The position numbers and the translations under genes are program-made. The notes under the pieces were generated by a model. That model made no database searches, was not told the origin of the DNA, and saw only the letters and a list, made by a program, of their open reading frames with translations. A stretch of 64,000 nucleotides of DNA from Protula sp. h YS-2021 (taxonomy: Eukaryota > Annelida > Polychaeta > Sabellida > Serpulidae), in assembly GCA_949752745.1 (NCBI GenBank), contig OX457027.1, positions 18,804,603 through 18,868,602 on the forward strand, given 5' to 3'. Of the stretch, positions 38,301 through 50,300 are shown one piece after another; position 1 is the first letter of the stretch; every line of letters starts with the position of its first letter.

Positions 38301-41300
38301 AAATCTTGAATACAGCAAGACTATTTTCCTAGAGTTAGCAAAGATTTAACGAAAACTAGATGCTCGAGAAGCATGAATCCGCCGGGTTCGCGCAAATTGT
38401 ATACCTGATTATGAAGTTTTGTCATTTTGACAATTTTAGTCGGATCCGGTCGAATCCTGGTCACTGCACTGCGGGATGCTTAGGAGCAGCCCTGGGTAAA
38501 ATCTTAAATCAATCCACCCACTAATGCGGGCTGTAGGCGCGTGAGACTGATGTGTGTTATGCAAAGTCCTTATTCAGTTTCTGCAATTTTTTAAAGTTTT
38601 TCCATTTTGGCAATTTTGCTCCGATCCCGTCGAATCCTGGTCACTGCACTGCGGGATGCTTAGGAGCAGCCATGGGTAAAATCTTAAATCAATCCACTCA
38701 CTATTGCGGCCTGTAGGCGCGTGAGATCGATATGTGTTATGCTCATTCCTAATTCATTTCTTCCATTTCTTTAAGTTTTGTCATTTTGACAATTTTGCTC
38801 GGATCCGGTCGAATCCTGGTCACTGCACTGCGGGATGCTTAGGAGCAGCCATGGGTAAAATCTTAAATCAATCCACCCACTAATGCGGGCTGTAGGCGCG
38901 TGAGACTGATGTGTGTTATGCAAAGTCCTTATTCAGTTTCTGCATTTTTTTAAAGTTTTGCCATTTTGGCAATGTTGCTCCGATCCCGTCGATTCCTGGT
39001 CACTGCACTGCGGGATGCTTAGGAGCACCCCTGGGTAAAATCTGAAATCAATCCACCCACTAATGCGGGTTGTAGGCGCGTGAGACTGAAATTGCACAGA
39101 CGGACAGACGGACGGACAGACAGACGGACGGAATGAAAACTATATCCGTCCGGTTCCCGGCGGATAAAAATAGGTTTTTCGAAAACATTTCCGCCAATTT
39201 TTGACGAATCGCAAAAACAAATAACAGATAGGTGGATACCTATGCACCCTACCTTCCATCGAAATTGTAGAATGTTTCCATGAAAACCCTGGGTGATATT
39301 TTTTTTACAGAAAATTGGTTTTTGGCCAATATTTTGCGCCAAATTTGGAGAACTGACAAACAGAGTAATAACCACTTTTGGTCAAAGTAATAGCCACTTA
39401 GGTAGTAATGTGTGCTACTATTACATAAAATTACAAGGTACTGAGGATATTTTCCTGGAGTTTCCTAAGATTTTACTGAAAATTTGCCGGCTTTTCGCCA
39501 ACATTTGCACCCATTTTTTGGCCAGTCACAAAAAAGTAATAGGCGGCTAGGTAATAATGCCTGCTATCGTTACTTAAAATTTGAGGACAGACCATATTCC
39601 TGGAGTTAGTTATAATTTTAAGGGCTTTTCCTTTTAGTTATTCTGCCAAATTTCAAAACAATCGGACCAGAAATGCAGGAACAGTACCGTTTTGAAAAAT
39701 TATCGACACACACACACACTTACATAACGGACGACGGATGCCCCACAAGTGATGAATGTAGCCAAAGCCCGATAGTCGGCTGCGGTAAAAAGAAATTCTT
39801 GTATAATCTAACAGATGTCCGAATGGGGACGGGTAATGAATGACAGATGCCCCGACGGTATAATCCCAAGAGATCTCTGGTCACCTTGGACACCTCTCTG
39901 CAAAATTTACCAGCCACATCGAGTAAAATGTGGGATAAAAATTAGCAGATATTCTTAGCATTGTTTCGTTTTTCAAATTATATATATATAATTTATATTT
40001 ATATATATATAAAAAGTTTATATTTATATACATATAAAATCAGTCCTGCTGTCGTTGTAAATGGCCTGCTGAACTTTCTATGCAAGACGTCCAGTGTATA
40101 TTAACAAACATAGTGGTTTTCTTAACAGCTCAAAAGCATTCCACAGCCGGGGTCCTAATTCTCATGCTTGGAACAGAGCAACATTTTAATAATGAACACT
40201 TTCTGAGGTCGGTCAAATTGGTCACTATACCAAAGTGTATACTAACGAAAGAGAAAAGTCATAATAAAGGACGAAAATGGGATTAGAAATGCTGTTCGGC
40301 TAGAACACGGCGTTCACTGGTTATAGGTGTTCATTAACGGAGACTGGACTGTACCAGTGTAGTGCACACATTAGTGGGGATTACATATTACGTAAACAGC
40401 ACAATTACATCTTGAAATCCAGTATATTCAATGGGACAAAATGGATTTTTTATTATTTCTAGCTTTAACTGGACAAAATTTTAGCGACACAGAAAACCGA
40501 GAATAAAAATTTCACAAATTAACTAGAACGCAGGCCGGAATATCCCCCTTGGAGAGTGGTAAAACGCTTATAATATATTAACTTCTAAAACGATAACAAG
40601 GTTTTAAAACATTTTATGGCCTGTATAACCAGTTTAGTACCACGGCGAAGTAATATTTTCCATTTTTAATTTTCAGTTATAGTTTTTTTCTTGGTCGATT
40701 TTAAAAAGGAAACGTCGTTTTACAATTGCGATATACATAAATGTATTTACTTTACCATTAGTAACAAAACAGTCCAGGGACATTGTGATCAATTAAGATC
40801 TAGTGAATCAAGTATCAAAAGGTTTGTAGGATTACCAAAAAGTGGTAGCTCCATTTTAAAACTGATTACTGAAAATTTTTCAAAGGCCGGCATTTGCCTT
40901 ACTATGGAGGATTCCAAAGAACTAAATTTCAAGGAAGTCCTAACTCTGGACTACGCCTTTAAAATGAAACATCTCAGACTGAAATCACTTGAAAAACAGT
41001 TCTTGAAAAACTTGATCCCAAAAACTTTCAAACGGCGACATGAGGCCAATTTGTGGAGTTGCGCAAAAAAAAAACATCACAAACAGATTTAAAATAAATC
41101 TAAACTGGGTTGAGGACAAGCACTTTGACAACTGGTTCACAATTTGGCCTTTGTAGACGACAAAATTTGAAAGAAATCCAGTCAAAATTCTAGGAAAAGA
41201 AGTATTTCGAAAATCGGGTAAGTTTTGAAGAGACAACCATCCGGAGAATACCACCTACAGAACATTCCCACAAAATTTGAAAGGGATCCAGTTAAAATTG

Positions 41301-44300
41301 TGAGAGAAGAAGCGTTTTGAGTAAAAGTTTATATACATAAGTCAAATGTTCCCCCAATGATATGATAAGACCAGCTCGATGAAGTCGAAGTCGGTTGGTC
41401 CAAAAACTATAGCTCATATAGTTTCGGAGAACTTCTTTCCTTAAAACAGTGAGCCCCTAAAAGCAATTTTTCACATTTTGACCAAACTTGAACAAAGTAT
41501 TTTAGCCAATTTTTTGGTTGGTTTCATAAAAGTACGTCTTTGTACAACTGCGACAAGTGAATTTCAATCGCGCAAAGAAATCACAGCCAGAGGTCACTAA
41601 ACCCTCCCGCCCCACCCCCCCCCCCCCTCCCCAACCCCACGGGGGATGCTTACCGGTAAACACGAGGTGACTTGACGGCTCAGAGTCATGTTTTAGATTG
41701 ACTCTAATTCGTACCATTTACCATTCTATAATACTTATACTTTCGTGTTATTTCTCTTTCTAAAAGATATAAACTGCTCACGATAAAGAACCAAAGACTG
41801 TTGGTACGTCAAAGTCCCAAGGGGGGGGGGGAGGGAGAGGGGGGGTTAGTCTACACAACACAACAAACATCTTGGTACACAAAAATAACTTTAAGCTGAT
41901 TTAATTAAACTAAATATTCGAGCGATGTAAAAATAAATACCATCAGCATTTCTTGCGTTTAAATTGTTTTGGTGAATTTCTGGCATCTATATTTGACTTA
42001 TCTATCACTGTTGCGCTGTATATAACGGTACCTAAAACCAAGACAGGTGCAACTAGAAAAGTGGTTTTCACAGAATACAATTCCCCACGGCAGGACGTGT
42101 CACTAGTTATTTACTGAATATTAAGTTTAATAAAATTAAGCAAAGAAACGCAAAACAGAATAGTAACGTCAAATATCGCCACACTAATGTCATAAACGAA
42201 ACGTCGCTTGAGCAAGTTCCGTAAGGCCACGCACCCATACAGTAATCGCCGAGGATTCAAAACATTTCATTCAACCAAAACAGTTTGTTTTTGACCCAAT
42301 TCCCTTCAGGATTATGGACACCGTTTAAGTTTAGCACTTGGTATTTTATCACTGAATTACGCACGAAAAGGTCATTTTATTTTCAGTAACTTTACTGAAA
42401 AAGAAAAACTAAAAAAGCAATTATTTAACAAAAAATTATTAACTGCGTCATGTCAACACCGATTATCTTCCTGTCCAATGTTTCTGCAGCAATCATTAAT
42501 CCCTATCAGGCCAGGAAGACAAATGGTCTCGAACTTCTTTTTATATTTTTTATATATTTTTGAAAATTTCGGTGGCCCGGCATTGGCCAAAATTCTTGTT
42601 TCGTCTTTTTCCCGCCAAATACGCTTAAATGAGTTTCTAAAGCATTCCTATGACGTAACACTTATTACTTATATAAACAATCTGTAAGCATTTGAAGTTT
42701 TTTTGTGATGCTGAAATGCGAGTGCGAGCGCAACATTTCAGGATAAAATTCTCTTCTGAGAGCCCATTTTCAGTACTTTTTTTGGCCTTCCGGCTAAATC
42801 TTTTTACTTCATCATTTTATGTACAAAACCAGCGCTTTAGAAACTGCACGTTGATTTCTTTTTTATTAACACTTGGCAAGTCAAAGACTTGCAAAGAGAA
42901 TACTGAAGCTGTGACAGGACAAGTTTCATATTTTTGTTTCTTCTTTACTGGTCTGTCATTTTGTCTTTGCTACTCCTCTGACCGTACTCGCCCTTGGACT
43001 CCCAAACTTCCCACGTATGTAGCACTTGATCTGAAGATGTGCACCTTACCTTTTGTTTTTGCCTTTCTTTTCATTTTCATGATCAAAACGCCAAGCAAAA
43101 TAAAAAAAAAAAAAAAAAAAACGTTTTTTCATCAAGAAATCCAACGTGTCTGGAAAATGCACAAGCCTCTCGCATCTGCCAATAGCCACACCGTGCGTTA
43201 TATAAATAATACGTGCTTTATTTGCTTTATTTGCACAGGCAAAATACGCTGATCATAGTGAAATGCTTCTGCTGGTTTTATAAGAAGAACGCGTGGATGC
43301 GAAATCTTACCTGGTCATTTTAAGTACAATGAATGTTCATATAAATTATCAGCTTCAGTTACGCACTGTTCTTGGCGAAGGTTGGGGATGGGGGTATCGT
43401 TTCACAAACTAAGTGAAAGGTTTCGAAATGACAAAAACGTTTCTTAAAAAGGTTTGAGAATATGAAAAAACATTGCCTTGTCTGTGAAGGAAAATCAAAC
43501 CAAAATCAGGCTGAACAGTTATTACAATTCTACTCGAAGGGAGAAAGTGATTTTAAAAATATAATTTTATGGTGAAATGTTTACAATTTCGTATTTGAAA
43601 ATACAAAATAATTTACGTTCATTACATAGAAGTAGAAATTTTTTTTATCTAGAATATTTAATCTAAAATCTTTTAATCGGTGTCATCAACCAATCAGACA
43701 CATTGAAACGTGACTGATTCTTTTTAGGATTGCGATGTGACTGGTCGGACCAGACATTTAGGAATCTGCCTGAAATTTTGGCAGCTGGGCTGCAACACAC
43801 ACTTTATACACTTTATTATTCAACATAAAAATGCACTAAGCAAAAAATTCGTCCATTCTGGAAAAGATTAACGTAGATTAAGGACAATTCAACTTCTATG
43901 ATTTGCTATATATTTCAATTAGACTGAACTTTATGAACCTGTTCCAGAACAGACGCACTCTGTCGATATTGCCGTATTTCGCCTTTACCAAAAATAAAGT
44001 GATAATTAGTTACTTTATATATTCTTATTTTAAATCACCGAAGGTTCAAACACCAACACACAGTTACCCTTGGTCATCCAGGATATTATAACTGTACAGA
44101 TTAAATCACCAAACTGCAGAATCGATTTCCCAAAAGATGTGCTTACAATATTAATATGACAAATAAACATGATAGCCCAAAATAAGCTACATAATAAATA
44201 GTAATGGACTTATTTACATAATCTGGAAATTGCATACGCTTGGAAAATCCTCATCCTTCTTTTGCATTTAAAATGTACCGGATAATCGCCCAGATCGGTT

Positions 44301-47300
44301 CAACGCATCACTCAATTTGGGAAACGGTTCTTATTAATATAACCGATTTATTGTATTTTCACCCACCAATTAAAACACTCCTACAATTAAAACTAGTGTA
44401 TCAGGGAAAATGGTCATAGTCCCCCGCCGAAGGATATCTGAATGTACACTCCTTCGGTCAAAAAGCTTACTGAAAAATCTCACATAAAAAAGCAGGAGGG
44501 TGGTGGACGGAATTTTGGTCAGCGAACAAAAGTGGAAGCATCGTGCCTCCACAAACAAAAATTTTGTTGGAAGTTTCATAGTTTCGTCAATTTTTAGTCA
44601 AATCCAAAAACAATCCCACGTTGCACAATCGCAATATATATTCCTTCGCTCCAGAAGAAATTGCCCCCACAGTACCCCACACAAACAAAAAATTTGGTCA
44701 AGTTTGAAGTTTCACAGTTTCGCCAATTTTTGGTCAATTTCAACAATAACCCATAACAATACAAAATAACCTAGTGGCACAACTGCAACATATGTTATTA
44801 CTTCCAACAAAAAAATCAAAAGCCTGCGATTAAAGGTAACTGAAAAATCGCCCGTACCAAAGTGGGGCATCATCGTGCCCCAACAAACAAAACATTTGAT
44901 CAAATTTGAAGTTTCGCAGTTTCATCAATATATGTTGTTACTTCGCACAAAAAATCAAAAGCCTGCGGTGAAACGTGACCGAGTAATCGCACGTACAAAA
45001 GTGGAGGCACTGGGGGAGGGAGGGAGGGGACAGACGGACGGACAGACAGACAACGAGCGTTTTATAAGTCCCCTGCTCCGCGCGTACCGCGGCGGTGGGG
45101 AACTAATAAGAATATATCAAGTAAATTAGAAATCACGTGCGCTTTCGTTATTTGCGAAACAAGGCTCTGACGTCAAAGTTTGTCTATTCCGGTACAGACT
45201 ACCCCAGATTAAGGACAATTCAACTTCTCTGATTCTCTATTTATTTCAATCAGAACGAGCCTCATGAGTCTATTCCGGAATACATTCACTTTGTCGTTAG
45301 TGCCTAATTTCGCCTTCAAAAAAGGGTAGATTCTTATTTGCTTGATGTATTCTGATTTTAAATAACAGGGTGTTAATAAACTCCCCGCTAAACTTGGGTT
45401 AAAAAGAGTACCCATAACTGAAGAAAATGACCCCCCCCCCCCCCCGCCTCTTCCGTCCCCTAATGGGCATATCGAATTTCGAATTGAGACCAGCGGCGGG
45501 AGCGCAGCGCTAATTATCAATCTATCTAGTCAAATTTTCCAAAGAGAAATAGAGTGGGAAACTAGACACTAAATTTTAGTAAAAAATTGCAATTGTTCAT
45601 TAAATGGCCCGTCGACTTTCACGTGACTTATTACACACAAGCACACGTGACACTAAATGCTGAGATTTTAAAGATGGTTATCGCTGCTATTCTACGTTAA
45701 TTCTACACAAGTTTACATGGAGATAAGCAGAGGAAGGCCCCGGAAGCATACAGGGTGTCGTACCTATGACAGTAAGTACTATTCCTGCTCCCTGAAGAGA
45801 TGACAGTGGTTCGTGCAGGATGACAAAGCCTCCCAGTAAAATCAGGCAAAATTTCAAATGTCCTATGATGTTGAAGCTGAAAAGAAAACACAAGTATAAA
45901 CAAGGAGTTTGTTTGTTTTTATTTATTTATTTATTTTTTGTTAAGTGAGGCGCTTCCCTCTTGCTGCACTACTATCTTCTCTCAGAGCACAACAGCACCG
46001 GCGGAAAGCACACCTGAAATTTCCTGCTCTATTTTATATATTTATTTGCAAAAATTCAAAATCTCATGTTGAATATTTTCCCAGAACTTATCTGAATAAA
46101 ATACCGCATTTCGATAAATATATCAACACAGACAGCAGTAGGCCTGCGTCTGTGGCCATGAGGGGAATAGTGGGAGGGGGGAGGGTGGGTCCAGATAGAG
46201 AATCAACAAGACATATTCAGATACAGATAGAAGACTAAAGAAACAAGCCACCGTGGAGAGCACCGACCCCCACCGGAAATGGGCATTAAACGGCATCAAC
46301 CGGTAAAACAACCGTAAGTATTATAATAACACTCCATGGAATGTAAGCAAACTGTGTTGTCACGGCCCTGCGCAATCGGAAGCGGTATCAGAAGGGGGAG
46401 CGCTGACGTCATCCCGAGTCTGGCACGGGAGCGCTGCCTAGTCCCGAGTCTCGTACTGGAGCGCTGACGTAGTCCGGATTCTGGTACGGGAGCGTTGACG
46501 TAGTCCCGAGTCTGGTACGGGAGCGTTGACGTAGTCCCGAGTCTGGTGCGGGAGCGCTGACCTAGTCCCGAGTCTAGTACGGGAGCGCTGACGTAGTCCC
46601 GGGTCTGGTACGGGAGCGCTGACGCAGTCCCGAGTCTGGTACGGGAGCGCTGACCTAGTCCCGAGTCTGGTACGGGAGCGCTGACATAGTCCCGAGTCTG
46701 GTACGGGAGCGCTGACATAGTCCCGAGTCTGGAACGGGAGCGCTGACATAGTCCCGGTTCTGGTACGGGAGCGCTGACGCAGTCCCGACCGAGTCTGGTA
46801 CGGGAGCGCTGACGTAGTCCCGAGTCTGGTACGGGAGCGCTGACGTAGTCCCGGGTCTGGTACGGGAGCGCTGACGTAGTCCCTGGTCTGGTACGGGAGC
46901 GCTGACGTAGTCCCGAGTCTGGTACGGGAGCGCTGACGTAGTCCCGGGTCTGGTACGGGAGCGCTGACGTAGTCCCGAGTCTGGTGCGGGAGCGCTGACA
47001 TAGTCCCAAGTCTGGTACGGGAGCGCTGACATAGTCCCGAGTCTGGTACGGGAGCGCTGACATAGTCCCGAGTCTGGTACGGGAGCGCTGACGTAGTCCC
47101 TGGTCTGGTACGGGAGCGCTGACGTAGTCCCGAGTCTGGTACGGGAGCGCTGACGTAGTCCCGGGTCTGGTACGGGAGCGCTGACGTAGTCCCGAGTCTG
47201 GTGCGGGAGCGCTGACATAGTCCCAAGTCTGGTACGGGAGCGCTGACATAGTCCCGAGTCTGGTACGGGAGCGCTGACATAGTCCCGAGTCTGGTACGGG

Positions 47301-50300
47301 AGCGCTGACATAGTCCCCGAGTCTGGTACGGGAGCGCTGACATAGTCCCGAGTCTGGTACGGGAGCGCTGACATAGTCCCGAGTCTAGTACGGGAGCGCT
47401 GACATAGTCCCGAGTCTGGTACGGGAGCGCTGACATAGTCCCGAGTCTGGTACGGGAGCGCTGACATAGTCCCGAGTTTCGTACGCCTTGTCTCAAATTT
47501 CCTGATACTAGGTCAAATAGTTCTTGTGTTATCAAGTCAACAAGAAATCGCAAGATGGCGGCTGGTAGCCATTTTAAAAATTTTGTTTCCTATTCATCCA
47601 AAATTCAATCCCGACGGTGCATTGAAACTGGTTGAACTTTTTGTCTAACATTTTGTAATGATCAACCAAACAGTTTTTGTTTCATTGGCTCAGCAAGAAA
47701 TTTCCAGTGAAAATTGAAGATGGCGGCCATTGTGACCTTGATATTTGATCAAGGTCAAAGTAATAATTGCCTACCCCTTGTGATGCGTCATCGATTTACT
47801 CATCGCACAGGAAACCGATTGTCAGGGTGGGAGTAAAATATTGGCGATGGACGGACAATAACCAAATCTAAAGATCCAGTTGAAATTAAAAAAGGGGATC
47901 GCGAAAAATACTACTGCTGTGACTATTACCCCCCCCCCCCACCCTCCATCCTTTGCCCATGGCCATTTCCAAGAATGTGCCATCTAAAAAGGTTTTTAAG
48001 GAAAACAATTTTTAAGGAAAAAACCACGTGGGTGCTCATTGGCCGTACCTAAAGGGGTTTATTGTTTTTTTTAATTTATTTATGTTTTTCCTTCTTCACA
48101 TACTAGCACTCATTACTCAGAAAAACAGCATGATTCTGAGTACGCGAAGGCAGCTCCCACCCCCCCCCCCTCCGCACGCCACCCGCCACCCCCGACGGAG
48201 GCGGAGACGTACTCAGCTACAAACGTAACAAGGCCGCTTCAAGGTTCGTGCTTTTGCTGTATGGAGGAGAAAGGCTAAATGCTATTCACGTGATGTTTCT
48301 AAATAAAGAAGGAAGAATGGGGTGGGGGGAGGGAGGGTGGGGAGTGGCGGGCCAGCTCTGCTCAAAGCCAGTCTCGTGCTTTGCAACGTGAGCTGTCTGC
48401 GCTGTCACTGCTTAGTCTTTTATTAGGACCTGACGAAAAAGAGAACAAGAGAGAGAGAGAAAAAAAAGAAAAAGTCGGCGTCGTGACAAATTGAATGTAA
48501 CCTTTTCGCCTGTTGGCAGCATGGTTACAGGAGCACGCGATGTAACAACAGAACGCACAAGGCCAGGGGAAGTCACTCCCAGTACACACACTGTGGTTAT
48601 TACGACTTGGAGACCATGTAATATTAATATACGAATCCAAGTCACATGGAAATTTTAACTTACCACCGAATGTCAATTAAGTTATGATTTTTTTTCTTCG
48701 ACTCCTCAGAAAATAAATTCTTGAATTTTTTATTTAATTATTTTCATTTTTTATGGTATTTCTCACTTGTAACAGGTATTATACCTGGTCCAAATGAAAT
48801 TGTCTACAAGGAAGAAGAAGAAAGAAGAAAATGGAATATGCCGTGGGCGATAATTCTGAATTCCGTGACAGGTGATCCAAACTGCTGCCTGTGCTTTGCT
48901 AAGGTGGCTGGAGTAAAAGTAAATTCTCTGCTTACCACCGCCAGCCGGATTAGAACCCGGCACCTTGGAACTGACACACCAACAATGTAACCAACAGAGC
49001 TAACCGTCAGCCGCCATATTCACAAGCGTAAACATTTTACAGTTAACTGGTACAGTTAATTAGAAGTTAACTCATGTCGTGGGGATTCCCCCAATGATGA
49101 AACAATGGCAAGGTGGTCACCGGAGAATATAACTGCTGTAATGTAAAAAAATCATTTTGTGGGGATTTCCCAATGACGTAACAATGGATAGGTGGTCACC
49201 GGAGAATGTAACTGCTGTAACGTAAAAAATCATTTTATGGGGATTCCCCAATGACGTAACAACGGATAGGTGGTCACCGGAGAATATAACTGCTGTAACG
49301 TAAAAAATAATTTTATGGGGATTCCCCAATGACGTAACAACGGATAGGTGGTCACCGGAGAATATAACTGCTGTAATGTAAAAATCGTTTTGTGGGGATT
49401 CCCCAATGACGTAACAATGGACAGGTGGTCACCGGAGAATATAACTACTGTAATATAAAAAATCATTTTGTGCGGATTCCCCAATGACGTAACAATGGAT
49501 AGGTGGTCACCGGAGAATGTGACTGCTGTAACGTAAAATCATTTTGTGGGGATTCCCCAATGACGTAACAATGGACAGGTGCTCGCAGGAGAATACGACT
49601 GCGATGCTGTAACGTAAAACCTCATTAATGACGTTATATTTTTTAGATTTACTCAGTTATACCGACTGTTCTCTTCAATTCCGTAAGATGCTTTTAAACT
49701 ACGTTTTTAGTTAATTGTGTGGAAAAATTAAAATATAACATTTTTCACAGCAATTCAAAACTTTGGTTTAACTGGTGCAGTTAACTGTTCAGTTAATTAT
49801 AGAAGTTAACTTTTCCTGTAAAGTGTACAGTTAATCGTGCAGTTAACTTTTGTGACTATGGCGGCAGCCCCTTTACATGAAAAGAATAGCACATGACAAC
49901 AGCTGGTCTGAACCCACCGCCGTCCAGGCACGACCATTACCTTAGAGGAGATGTATTGCCGATGACCCAGAAGCTAGACAGGTTGACTAGAAATGCGAGG
50001 AAGGAAGACAATATCACAGCGATCTGTGGCAAGCAAAGAAAACACATTATCATAAATTACTCTGCTTCGACTCACGTTACAATTTCTGCCGTTGTTTAAC
50101 GAGGATCATTTTGCATTTTTATGCTATCGCCCACCTCCCACCTCCCACCCCCTTTTTTTGAACAAGGTTACATTTTTTTAAATCTTTTCAAACTACAAAA
50201 AAATGAAAGATTCTTATATGAATTGTGGCTCCTGATTTACATTTGATAGTCGTCAAGAAAAAAGCAAAGCAAATTTTTGAGATACTGCAGAAACATCGCA

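Larger units (their letters stand above)
33480..39790 (+). repeat. Long degenerate ~175-bp repeat array in SLC35E3 intron 5
   Basis: Repeated blocks include GCCAATTTTTGGCGAAT-type, CAAAAAAGTAATAGCCAG, GGTAGTAATGCCTGCTACC and ACTATTTTCCTGGAGTTCGT. The left edge has TTGTCCATGGACAATGCC (palindromic core) and CAAGATTTATGACGTTAG. The right edge ends with AAATTTCAAAACAATCGGAC, ACGGACGACGGATG and GCCCGATAGTCGGCTG, a short hairpin. Two Helitron-like elements (36544-38264, 38356-39164) are inserted in it. It is non-coding and old, judging from unit divergence. Confidence 0.7.

Noticed and set aside
40691..41092. 133-codon open frame, Lys-rich
   Set aside because: The 3' part is dispersed repeat sequence (GGCCAATTTGTGGAGTTGCG followed by CAAAAAA) and the rest has no recognisable domain or splice sites.
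42692..43252. 186-codon open frame on the plus strand
   Set aside because: Low-complexity Phe/Leu/Lys-rich translation with a poly-Lys run from poly-A; no homology recognised; lies in an SLC35E3 intron.
45687..45763. Extension of SLC35E3 exon 5 to a stop near 45687 as the gene's end
   Set aside because: The extended peptide loses family similarity right at a GT donor (45763), and the 32531-32616 exon restores the expected C-terminal helix in phase. It may still be a minor intron-retained form.
46296..47553. Open frames of 270-371 codons on the minus strand (Arg/Pro/Ser-rich protein)
   Set aside because: All arise from the 31-bp stop-free minisatellite and occur in three frames at once; no splice sites, start context or family match. 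Kept as a repeat and a finding, not as a gene.
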